From assembly GCA_964437335.1 (NCBI GenBank), contig CAYTGL010000001.1:1-64000 (forward strand): a DNA stretch of 64,000 nucleotides, read 5' to 3'. Below the pieces are notes generated by a model that ran no database searches, was not told the DNA's origin, and saw only the letters and a list, made by a program, of their open reading frames with translations. Positions 1 to 7,247 of the stretch are shown piece by piece; the first letter of the stretch is position 1, and the number at the start of each line of letters is the position of its first letter. This DNA is from JAITWN01 sp964437335. GTDB lineage: Bacteria; Pseudomonadota; Gammaproteobacteria; SZUA-140. The position numbers and the translations under genes are program-made.

Positions 1-87
1 TCTATTCCGGTGACAGGACCTTCGCCCGCAGGGATGCGGGCGAGAGCTACAGGGACGTATTCACGTGTGTCCTGTCACCGGAATAGA
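1..87. repeat. Long-stem palindromic element, copy A
   Basis: Bases 1-19 are perfectly complementary to 69-87, giving a 19-bp stem that may continue left of the window. Inside is a second hairpin (23-30 with 35-42, loop GGGA) followed by a tract reading CTACAGGGACGTATTCACG. The same inner architecture recurs at 7106-7211 with a different outer stem. It lies just before the sigma-54 promoter of fliK, so it may end transcription from upstream. There is no T-tract, so a simple intrinsic terminator is not assured. Confidence 0.75.
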
Positions 88-141
88 CCGCCGGCTGAGG
101 CGCCTTGATATTGCCGGTTCACCCGATCGACCCAATTCGAT

Positions 142-157
142 TGGCATGTAACTTGCT
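142..157 (+). promoter_or_regulatory. Sigma-54 (-24/-12) promoter of fliK
   Basis: TGGCATGTAACTTGCT matches the RpoN consensus TGGCAYR-N4-TTGCW, with GG and GC at the required spacing. The expected start is near base 168, leaving a leader of about 33 nt before the GTG of fliK. RpoN plus a FleQ-type activator driving mid-class flagellar genes is known in Pseudomonas and Vibrio; its use here is inferred. Confidence 0.75.
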
Positions 158-200
158 CTTTCCCTGTTGAAGAATAATCAACAAGGCAGCCGGTCAGCCA

Positions 201-1358
201 GTGACAGCCCAGATTTCCCAGATGATGATGCCTGCGGGCGCGGAATCCGCGGGGTTGCGCGCGAATGACGCGGCCATTTCCGGCGATATTCCCGGTCAGG
301 ACGGGCAATTTTCCGGCCTGATGGCCCGCTTCGATGGCACGGCACCCACCACTCAGGCCATGTCTGATCCGCTGCCGGATGACGTGAATCTGCCGCCCGA
401 CGGCGAGGTCTTGCCGGCTGGATTGCCGTTTTCCGGGGCAGACCCGGCGGCGATGTTCACGCTGCCGCAGTCCGCTCTCGAGAGTCTGGCGGTGCGGATG
501 CGTGAGGCCCTGGCCGGGGGCGCGCCCGGGGTTCCCGTTCCCGGATCGGTGGCGCGCGGACAGGCCGCCGTCACCAATCCTGCGATACTGGATCTGCTGC
601 ACCCGGATCTGCTGCACCCGGGCGCGCGGTTGCCAGTGGGCGAAGGCGCGGTCGCGTTGCAGCCCGAGCTTGCACAGAATCGCATGGAACCGGCAGGACT
701 TGCATTGCAGCTTGCAACACAGCTGCCGCCAACTGCCGTGAGCATGAATGCCTTGCTGCAACGCCAGGGCGATGCGACCACATTGGCGCAGTCCGATGGA
801 CTCAGGGGATTGATTCGAGTGGCCGAGGCTGCGACTGCCGAATTGCTTCCCTCATCGTCGATGCATTCCGGTCAGCAGTTGCCGGGTCTGACCCAGAGCG
901 TCGAGCGCTCACTGCCGGGCTGGACGCTCAGTACACCGCTGCATCAGGCGCAGCAGTGGGGCGACGAGATTGGTCAGCGTATTCGCTGGATGGTTGGCAA
1001 CCAGGTGCATGCCGCTGAACTGCGCATCAATCCGCCGCAACTCGGGCCAATCGAGGTCCGCGTCAGCGTTCAGAATGATCAGATGAACATCTCCTTCCTG
1101 TCGCAGCATGCGCTGGTGCGGGATACGCTTGAGGATGCGATCCCGCGACTCAGGGATCTGCTGAACCAGCAGGGCTTTACCAGCGTCAATGTCGATGTTT
1201 CGCAGCGTCAGACCCAGGAAGACCAGGGTCACGATGATCGCGGGCAGGGCCTGCGCGCAGGTGACGAATCCGGTCTGAGCAGCAGCGATCCTGATATGAA
1301 GCAGCATTCCGCTTACGCATGGTCGACCTCGACCGGCGTCATCGATTTCTACGCCTGA
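201..1358 (+). CDS. fliK: Flagellar hook-length control protein FliK
   Basis: This 385-residue protein matches FliK, the secreted ruler that stops hook growth and switches FlhB export specificity. The N-terminal two thirds is low-complexity, rich in Ala, Gly, Pro and Gln, as usual for the ruler part. The conserved Flg_hook (FliK C-terminal) domain is at about residues 255-345, with the signature LRINPPQLGPIEVRVS and a following QHALVRDTLE segment. The C-terminus after it is Asp/Gly/Ser-rich. The start is GTG at 201, about 33 nt after the predicted sigma-54 start, with a weak AAGGCAG upstream; an internal ATG cluster at residues 8-10 is an alternative but lacks a ribosome site. It heads the flagellar block visible here. 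fliI/fliJ, often upstream, are outside the window. Confidence 0.88.
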   Translation: MTAQISQMMMPAGAESAGLRANDAAISGDIPGQDGQFSGLMARFDGTAPTTQAMSDPLPDDVNLPPDGEVLPAGLPFSGADPAAMFTLPQSALESLAVRMREALAGGAPGVPVPGSVARGQAAVTNPAILDLLHPDLLHPGARLPVGEGAVALQPELAQNRMEPAGLALQLATQLPPTAVSMNALLQRQGDATTLAQSDGLRGLIRVAEAATAELLPSSSMHSGQQLPGLTQSVERSLPGWTLSTPLHQAQQWGDEIGQRIRWMVGNQVHAAELRINPPQLGPIEVRVSVQNDQMNISFLSQHALVRDTLEDAIPRLRDLLNQQGFTSVNVDVSQRQTQEDQGHDDRGQGLRAGDESGLSSSDPDMKQHSAYAWSTSTGVIDFYA

Positions 1359-1530
1359 GCATTCGTTCCGCCATCCTCGTCCCTCCCGGGATCTGACCCC
1401 GTTGTTGCTCGCGGCAGTGTCCAGTCGGCATCCCGGCATGCGGCCTGAAATACAGTCAATATCTCGTCGTCGCTGATATTGGGATTTACAAGTAATTGTA
1501 ATTCATAGCATTAAAATATGTGACGGTGGC

Positions 1531-1546
1531 TGGCATATGTATTGCT
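1531..1546 (+). promoter_or_regulatory. Sigma-54 (-24/-12) promoter of the fliL operon
   Basis: TGGCATATGTATTGCT fits the RpoN consensus exactly at the invariant GG and GC with correct spacing. It lies in the 237-bp gap after fliK and about 50 bp before the fliL start, so it can drive the whole fliLMNOPQR-flhB run. That the site is used is inferred. Confidence 0.8.
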
Positions 1547-1595
1547 ATGGATAGGCCAGGTGAGCTGAACATCTGGATACTGCGGGGGAGCCGTA

Positions 1596-2147
1596 ATGGC
1601 GATTGACCAGACGATCAATGAAGAAGATGACCGGGCGATGGCGCCGCCGGCCAAAAAGGGCGGTGTTCTGAAGATTCTGCTGATCCTGTTTTCGGTACTG
1701 CTGCTGATCGGCGCCAGTGTCGGCGCGACGCTGATGCTGACCGGGTCGCTCGCTGGCATGACCGCCGGGCTGCGCGGGGGCGACGCCGCGGAGGGCGACA
1801 GCAAGCGGCGCGCGCCGGAGAAGGCCGCCGCGCCGATTTATGTCGAGTTGGGTGAGCCGTTCGTCGTGAATTTCATCGAGGGTAACCAGATCCGCTACCT
1901 GCAAGTGAAGATCGAGGTCATGACACGCGACAACACGATCCCGCAGGCGATCTCGACCCATTTGCCGAAGATTCGCAACAACCTGGTATTCATGTTCAGC
2001 GGCTTCGATTACACGTCACTTGCGACGGTGACCGGCAAGCAGAAGATCCGCGACGAGGCCCTCGCAGAGGTCCGGAGCATCCTGTCCGACGAGATCGGGA
2101 AGCCGGGCGTCGAGTCGGTGTATTTCACCAGTTTCGTAATGCAATAA
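1596..2147 (+). CDS. fliL: Flagellar basal body-associated protein FliL
   Basis: FliL is a single-pass inner membrane protein that surrounds the stator and supports motor torque. The 183 residues show a short charged cytoplasmic tail, one strong membrane segment at about 23-48, a charged linker, and a periplasmic domain from about residue 88 with the typical PFVVNF and RYLQVKIEV stretches. It ends with the family-like PGVESVYFTSFVMQ. Start: ATG 1596 preceded by GGGGGAG at good distance. First gene after the sigma-54 site at 1531, with fliM starting 5 bp downstream. Confidence 0.9.
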   Translation: MAIDQTINEEDDRAMAPPAKKGGVLKILLILFSVLLLIGASVGATLMLTGSLAGMTAGLRGGDAAEGDSKRRAPEKAAAPIYVELGEPFVVNFIEGNQIRYLQVKIEVMTRDNTIPQAISTHLPKIRNNLVFMFSGFDYTSLATVTGKQKIRDEALAEVRSILSDEIGKPGVESVYFTSFVMQ

Positions 2148-2152
2148 GCGCA

Positions 2153-3169
2153 ATGGCCACCAACGATCTTCTGACCCAGGACGAAATCGACGCGCTGTTG
2201 CACGGCGTATCGAGCGGCGATGTCGAGGCCGAATCGGATCAGCCGCATATCGAAGGCGAAGTCAAGGAATACGACTTCGCGAGCCAGGACCGGATCGTCC
2301 GCGGACGCCTGCCGACGCTCGAGATCATCAACGAACGCTTTGCACGCTATTTGCGCGTGAGCCTGTTCAACATGCTGCGACGCACCGCAGAGATCCAGGT
2401 CGGTGCGGTCCAGATGGTCAAGTTTTCGGAATACGTTCACAGCCTGTTCGTGCCGGCAAGCCTCAATCTGGTCAGGGTGCATCCGCTGAAGGGTACCGCG
2501 CTGATGGTCATCGATCCGCGCCTGGTGTTCACGATCGTGGATAACTTCTTCGGCGGCGACGGGCGTTTCAACACGAGGATTGAAGGACGGGAGTTCACGC
2601 CGGCCGAGCAGCGCATCATCCGGATCATCGTCGACCTCGCTTTTCGCGACATCCAGGAGGCCTGGAGCCCCGCGATCGGGATCAATCTCGAATTCCTGAA
2701 CATGGAAATCAATCCCCACTTCGCGAATATCGTCAGTCCGAGCGAGGTCGTCGTCGTATGCCCGTTCCACGCGGATTTTGAGGGCGGTGGCGGCGACCTG
2801 CATATCACGATGCCCTATTCGATGGTGGAGCCGATCCGGGAATTGCTCGAAACCCGCATCCAGACCGACCGGGTCGACATGGACGAGCGCTGGATGAATT
2901 CCCTGCGCAATGAGTTGATGCATGCCGAAGTCGATCTGTCGAGCACGCTGCTCGAAACGGAACTGACAGTCCGGGAGATCAGCCGGCTCAAGGCTGGAGA
3001 CATCATCCCGGTCGAGCTTCCCGAGATGGTCACCGGTGTCGTCAATGATATCCCCATCGTGCGCGGCGTGTTCGGCAAATCGGAAGGCCGGAACGCGATC
3101 AAGGTTACCAATATCATCAGGACACCTTCCAACAGGCAGTTGATGTCAATTACAGGAGTCAGCCAATGA
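2153..3169 (+). CDS. fliM: Flagellar motor switch protein FliM
   Basis: FliM forms the C-ring middle and receives phospho-CheY. The 338 residues have the N-terminal CheY-binding peptide (LTQDEIDALL, residues 7-16), then the CheC-like core with FFGGDGRF, and a C-terminal SpoA (C-ring) domain from about residue 255. Length is normal for the family. The intact CheY-binding peptide implies chemotaxis control, although no che gene is in this window. The stop overlaps the fliN start by 4 bp, indicating translational coupling. Confidence 0.95.
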   Translation: MATNDLLTQDEIDALLHGVSSGDVEAESDQPHIEGEVKEYDFASQDRIVRGRLPTLEIINERFARYLRVSLFNMLRRTAEIQVGAVQMVKFSEYVHSLFVPASLNLVRVHPLKGTALMVIDPRLVFTIVDNFFGGDGRFNTRIEGREFTPAEQRIIRIIVDLAFRDIQEAWSPAIGINLEFLNMEINPHFANIVSPSEVVVVCPFHADFEGGGGDLHITMPYSMVEPIRELLETRIQTDRVDMDERWMNSLRNELMHAEVDLSSTLLETELTVREISRLKAGDIIPVELPEMVTGVVNDIPIVRGVFGKSEGRNAIKVTNIIRTPSNRQLMSITGVSQ

Positions 3170-3567
3170 ACAGCATCGAACAGTCGGGAGCACAGGAATC
3201 CCGGACGGGCAGCGGCGGGAGCGATGGCGCCGACGCGCAGGACTACGCCCGCGCGGATTTCGCAAATCTCCATGCCGATGCGACGGGCGACGGCGACAAT
3301 CTCGGCGTCAAGAGCCTCGACATGATCCTCGATATCCCGGTCGCCGTTGCGGTCGAAATCGGGCGTACCAAGATGTCGATCAGCAACCTTCTGAAACTTA
3401 ACCAGGGCTCGGTAGTCGAACTCGACCGCTTCGCCGGAGAACCGATGGACATCACGGTCAACGGCACGCTGATTGCGCACGGGGAAGTCGTCGTCGTCAA
3501 CGAGAAATTCGGCATCCGCCTGACGGATATCGTCAGCGCGGCGGAACGGGTCAAGAAACTTAAATAG
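3166..3567 (+). CDS. fliN: Flagellar motor switch protein FliN
   Basis: FliN is the lower C-ring component that pairs with FliM and docks the FliH/FliI export ATPase complex. The first 45 residues are acidic and Gly/Asp-rich with no clear fold. The SpoA domain fills residues 50-130 (MILDIPVAVAVEIGRTKMSI, then NGTLIAHGEVVVVNEKFGIR). The 133-residue length is usual. It overlaps fliM by 4 bp and is followed one base later by fliO. Confidence 0.94.
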   Translation: MNSIEQSGAQESRTGSGGSDGADAQDYARADFANLHADATGDGDNLGVKSLDMILDIPVAVAVEIGRTKMSISNLLKLNQGSVVELDRFAGEPMDITVNGTLIAHGEVVVVNEKFGIRLTDIVSAAERVKKLK

Positions 3568-3568
3568 C

Positions 3569-4057
3569 ATGTTACGGAATTCTATGCGATTGACAATCAT
3601 GGCGCGCGCGGCACTCCGTGCCTGCATGGCTCCGGTTCTTGCGATGGCCGCGCTGCCGGGAAGTGTGCTTGCCAGTGAGGCCGCCGGCGGCTACCGCGGC
3701 AGCGAGGTGATCTCGCTCGGCGGCCTGCTGCAGATGGCGACCGGCCTGGTGCTGGTGCTGCTCCTGATCTTCGGCGTGGCCTGGTTCGCTAAACGGTTCG
3801 GCCGCTTCCAGGGCGTCGCGAACGACCGCTTACGCCTGATGGGCGGCGTCCACCTCGGTAACCGCGAGCGGATCATCATCGTGCAGGCAGAGGACGTGCG
3901 CCTGGTGGTCGGTGTGTCCCCCGGCTGTATCCGGACCCTGCATGTGCTGGGCGCAGATGACGGGCAAGGAAACGAAACCACAGCCCGCGAAGCCGCCGCC
4001 GGCGAAAGTTTCCTCAGCAGGTTCAACCAGGAAATCAGAAAGAGAATACAGACATGA
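3569..4057 (+). CDS. fliO: Flagellar biosynthetic protein FliO
   Basis: FliO is a small membrane chaperone that stabilises FliP during assembly of the export gate. The 162 residues carry an N-terminal signal-like hydrophobic stretch ending near residue 35 (Ala-rich, ...SVLAS), one membrane segment at about 51-72, and a cytoplasmic FliO/MopB domain containing GGVHLGNRERIIIVQ. Position between fliN and fliP is diagnostic. It overlaps fliP by 4 bp. Confidence 0.88.
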   Translation: MLRNSMRLTIMARAALRACMAPVLAMAALPGSVLASEAAGGYRGSEVISLGGLLQMATGLVLVLLLIFGVAWFAKRFGRFQGVANDRLRLMGGVHLGNRERIIIVQAEDVRLVVGVSPGCIRTLHVLGADDGQGNETTAREAAAGESFLSRFNQEIRKRIQT

Positions 4058-4800
4058 TCAGGCGCGTGCTCCTCATGGCAATACTGATGCTGCCGTCGGC
4101 AGCGGCGCTCGCCACAGCCGAGAACGGAATTACCGCGCTTTCGGTGACGACGACTCCGGACGGCGGCCAGACCTGGTCGCTGAGCCTGCAGATCCTCGCG
4201 CTGATGACGGTGATGTCGCTGCTGCCGGCAGCGATGATGATGATGACCTCGTTTACGCGGATCATCATTGTGCTCGCGATCCTGCGCCAGGCGCTGGGCA
4301 CGGTCCAGACACCGACCACACAGACGCTGATCGGCCTGGCGCTGTTCCTGACAGTATTCATCATGACGCCTGTGTTCACCGACGTCTACAACAACTCCGT
4401 CAAGCCATACATGGCCGAGGAGATCAGTATGGAGGAGGCGCTGGCGAAGGGCAGCGGGCCTTTCCGCGCATTCATGATGCACCAGACACGCGAGAGCGAT
4501 ATCAACCTGTTTGCGGAGATTTCCGGCCGTGAGGAGATCGAGAGCCGGGACGACGTGCCGTTCTCGCTGTTGATGCCGGCCTTCGTCACCAGCGAGCTGA
4601 AGACCGCGTTCCAGATCGGATTCCTGATCTTCATCCCGTTTCTGATCATCGACCTGGTCGTCGCGAGCGTGCTGATGTCGATGGGAATGATGATGCTGTC
4701 ACCGCTGATCATCTCACTGCCGTTCAAGATCATGCTGTTCGTACTCGTCGACGGCTGGGCGCTGATCCTCGGCACACTGGCGTCCAGTTTCGCAGTCTGA
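4054..4800 (+). CDS. fliP: Flagellar type III export gate protein FliP
   Basis: FliP makes the core of the FliP5Q4R1 export gate in the inner membrane. The 248 residues begin with a cleavable signal peptide (about 1-21), as known for FliP. Family signatures follow: MMTSFTRIIIVLAILRQALG (about 65-84), the long periplasmic loop with REEIESRDDVPFSLL, and the C-terminal hydrophobic helices ending LILGTLASSF. Four membrane segments are visible after the signal peptide. Order fliP-fliQ-fliR is canonical. Confidence 0.96.
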   Translation: MIRRVLLMAILMLPSAAALATAENGITALSVTTTPDGGQTWSLSLQILALMTVMSLLPAAMMMMTSFTRIIIVLAILRQALGTVQTPTTQTLIGLALFLTVFIMTPVFTDVYNNSVKPYMAEEISMEEALAKGSGPFRAFMMHQTRESDINLFAEISGREEIESRDDVPFSLLMPAFVTSELKTAFQIGFLIFIPFLIIDLVVASVLMSMGMMMLSPLIISLPFKIMLFVLVDGWALILGTLASSFAV

Positions 4801-4840
4801 TGCCGCCACTTCCGGAACTCTCGCTGAAGGAATCACCGCC

Positions 4841-5110
4841 ATGACGCCGGAAACCGTTATAACGATCGGACAGAGCGCACTGACCCTGACTTCCATTATT
4901 ATCGCGCTGCTATTGCTGCCGGCGCTTGGCGTCGGTCTTCTGGTCAGCATGTTTCAGGCAGCGACCCAGATCAACGAGCAGACCTTGAGCTTCATTCCCA
5001 AGCTCTTCGTCGTGCTTGCGGTGCTTTTCATCGGCGGACACTGGATTCTGCAGTCCCTCATTCATTATACGATCAGGCTGTTCAACGACATCCCGGGCCT
5101 GATCGGCTGA
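4841..5110 (+). CDS. fliQ: Flagellar type III export gate protein FliQ
   Basis: FliQ is the 89-residue, two-helix subunit that wraps the FliP/FliR gate. The sequence starts MTPETVITIGQSAL and contains the family segments LGVGLLVSMFQAATQINEQT and SFIPKL, with two hydrophobic helices at about 16-40 and 52-75. ATG 4841 sits after AAGGAATC. It lies 40 bp after fliP and 25 bp before fliR. Confidence 0.95.
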   Translation: MTPETVITIGQSALTLTSIIIALLLLPALGVGLLVSMFQAATQINEQTLSFIPKLFVVLAVLFIGGHWILQSLIHYTIRLFNDIPGLIG

Positions 5111-5135
5111 CGGGCACGGACAGGAGTAACGATCC

Positions 5136-5909
5136 GTGACCATCGCCCTCGAACAGCTGACAGTATGGATAACCGGCTTTCTGTGGCCGTTCTTCCGCGT
5201 TGCGGCGTTGATCACGATGGTTCCGCTGCTCGGCATGAGGACGATTCCGGTGACTTTCCGCATAGGCCTCGCAATCGCGATCACGCTCGTCATCATGCCG
5301 CTGCTGCCGCCGGTCCCGGCGATCGATCCGGTCAGCAGCGAAGGGCTGGTGATCATCGCCTGTCAGCTCATGATCGGTCTCGCGATGGGATTTTTTATCC
5401 GGATGGTGTTCAGTGCGATTGAGACCGCCGGCGGCGTGATCGGCATGACCATGGGTCTCGGCTTCGCGCAGATGATGGATCCGGTCAACGGCATCACGGT
5501 GCCGGTCGTCAGCCAGCTCTACACGATCATGGCGACCCTGTTATTTTTCACGCTGAACGGTCATTTGATCCTGATTGAGATCCTCGCTGACAGTTTTTAC
5601 GTGATACCGGTGGCGCCCGCTGCGATCAACGAAGGCGGACTGTGGCTGTTGCTGAACTGGGCCGGCTGGATTTTCAAAGGCGCGATCATCATCGCCTTGC
5701 CGGCGGTTGCGGCGCTGCTGCTGGTAAATATCTCGTTCGGTGTCATGATGCGGGCGGCGCCGCAGCTCAACATATTCGCGATTGGTTTCCCGCTGACGCT
5801 GATGCTCGGATTCATATTCATTCTGGTCTCCTTGCCGATGTTCTACCCGCAGTTCTCCAATCTTCTGGACGGCGCCTATTTCTCCATCCGCGGCATGATG
5901 GTCGAGTAG
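5136..5909 (+). CDS. fliR: Flagellar type III export gate protein FliR
   Basis: FliR closes the export gate ring and contacts FlhB. The 257 residues are almost entirely hydrophobic with about six membrane segments. Characteristic stretches are FFRVAALITMVPLLGMRTIP near the N-terminus, the GLGFAQMMDP segment around residue 110, and NIFAIGFPLTLMLGF near 220. The start is GTG 5136, preceded by CAGGAGTAA; no better ATG is present. flhB starts 4 bp after the stop. Confidence 0.94.
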   Translation: MTIALEQLTVWITGFLWPFFRVAALITMVPLLGMRTIPVTFRIGLAIAITLVIMPLLPPVPAIDPVSSEGLVIIACQLMIGLAMGFFIRMVFSAIETAGGVIGMTMGLGFAQMMDPVNGITVPVVSQLYTIMATLLFFTLNGHLILIEILADSFYVIPVAPAAINEGGLWLLLNWAGWIFKGAIIIALPAVAALLLVNISFGVMMRAAPQLNIFAIGFPLTLMLGFIFILVSLPMFYPQFSNLLDGAYFSIRGMMVE

Positions 5910-5913
5910 CCCG

Positions 5914-7041
5914 ATGGCAGAGAAACCGGCCCAGGAAAGAACCGAACAACCCACGCCCAAACGCCTGCAACAGGCGAAGGAAAAGGGGCAGGTCGCGCGT
6001 TCGCGCGAACTTACGACGATGGTCGTTCTTCTGGTCTCGGCGGTGTCGCTGATCATGATCGGCGACAACATCATTTCGGGGATGCTCGGCGTCATGCATG
6101 ACGCTTTCGAGGCGCCGCGCTCAGACCTGATGGATCCGAACATGGCGCCGGTCAAACTGGAGCAGGCGATATTCGACGCCGTCCTCGCCCTGTTGCCATT
6201 CCTCGCGCTCGTCCTGGCTGCCGCGCTGATCGCACCGATGGCGATCAGCGGCTGGTCATTCAGCACCAAGGCCATGGCCTTCAAGTGGGACAAGCTCGAC
6301 CCGGTCAAGGGCCTCGGCCGCATCTTCTCTGCGCGCGCCCTGGTCGAGCTGTTGAAGGCGCTCGCCAAATTCCTCGTCGTCCTCGTGATCGCCCTGATCT
6401 TTCTCTGGTTCAATGTCGACTCGATGCTCGGCCTCGGCGCGCAGTCGGCTGAACCTGCCCTCGGCAACGCCGGCAGCATTCTGGTTTGGGCCTTCCTGTT
6501 CCTGAGCTCGGCGATGATCCTGATCGCGGCGGTCGACGTCCCGTTCCAGCTCTGGGACCACCAGCGTCAGCTGCGCATGACCCGGCAGGAAATCAGGGAC
6601 GAATTCAAGGAAACCGACGGCAGCCCGGAAGTGAAGCGCCGGGTCCGCGAGGTCCGCAACGAGATCATGCGGCGGCGCATGATGGACGCGATCCCGACCG
6701 CCGACGTCGTCATCACGAACCCGACGCATTTCGCGGTTGCGCTCAAATATGACCAGAACAAGATGTCCGCCCCGGTTGTCGTCGCCAAAGGCCAGGATCT
6801 CGTCGCGTTGCATATCCGCAATCTCGCGATCAAGCACAAGGTGCCTATCATTTCGGCGCCGCCACTGTCGCGCGCGCTGTTCTACAGCACTGAACTGCAG
6901 CAGCGTATCCCGTCCGGCCTGTTCCTGGCAGTCGCCCAGGTCCTCGCCTACGCCTACCAACTGCGCCGCCACCCGCACAAGCGCCGCAGCGAGGCCTTCG
7001 ATGATCTCCCGATCCCGGAAGATCTGCGCGTGGACGAATAA
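5914..7041 (+). CDS. flhB: Flagellar type III export switch protein FlhB
   Basis: FlhB is the membrane export component that cleaves itself to change substrate from hook to filament proteins. The 375 residues show the basic N-terminus (ERTEQPTPKRLQQAKEKGQV), four membrane segments between about 33 and 210, and a cytoplasmic domain with the autocleavage motif NPTH at 269-272 (ITNPTHFAVALKYD). The tail after residue 350 is charged and variable. It ends the fliL-flhB run; a palindromic element follows before flhA. Confidence 0.96.
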   Translation: MAEKPAQERTEQPTPKRLQQAKEKGQVARSRELTTMVVLLVSAVSLIMIGDNIISGMLGVMHDAFEAPRSDLMDPNMAPVKLEQAIFDAVLALLPFLALVLAAALIAPMAISGWSFSTKAMAFKWDKLDPVKGLGRIFSARALVELLKALAKFLVVLVIALIFLWFNVDSMLGLGAQSAEPALGNAGSILVWAFLFLSSAMILIAAVDVPFQLWDHQRQLRMTRQEIRDEFKETDGSPEVKRRVREVRNEIMRRRMMDAIPTADVVITNPTHFAVALKYDQNKMSAPVVVAKGQDLVALHIRNLAIKHKVPIISAPPLSRALFYSTELQQRIPSGLFLAVAQVLAYAYQLRRHPHKRRSEAFDDLPIPEDLRVDE

Positions 7042-7105
7042 AAAAACGGCGAATGTGGAATGAATCTTGAAGGAAAGCGAACGTGGAACGGCACAGGGTC
7101 TGCGG

Positions 7106-7211
7106 AGGTTGGCGGGAAGCGCCTGACGAGACCGTTGGCCGCATGGATGCGGCCGTCGAGCCTACAGGGATGTATTTACGGCGTGTCCCGTCAGGCGCTT
7201 CCCGCCAACCT
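7106..7211. repeat. Long-stem palindromic element, copy B
   Basis: Bases 7106-7128 pair perfectly with 7189-7211 (23-bp stem). The enclosed 60 nt hold a second hairpin (GGCCGCA, loop TGGA, TGCGGCC at 7137-7154) and the tract CTACAGGGATGTATTTACG followed by GCGTGTCC. The inner core matches copy A at 1-87, while the outer stem differs. It fills most of the flhB-flhA gap and may modulate read-through into flhA. Confidence 0.8.
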
Positions 7212-7247
7212 TCACCACTGACATAAAAGAGCGATCGAGGCACAGCA

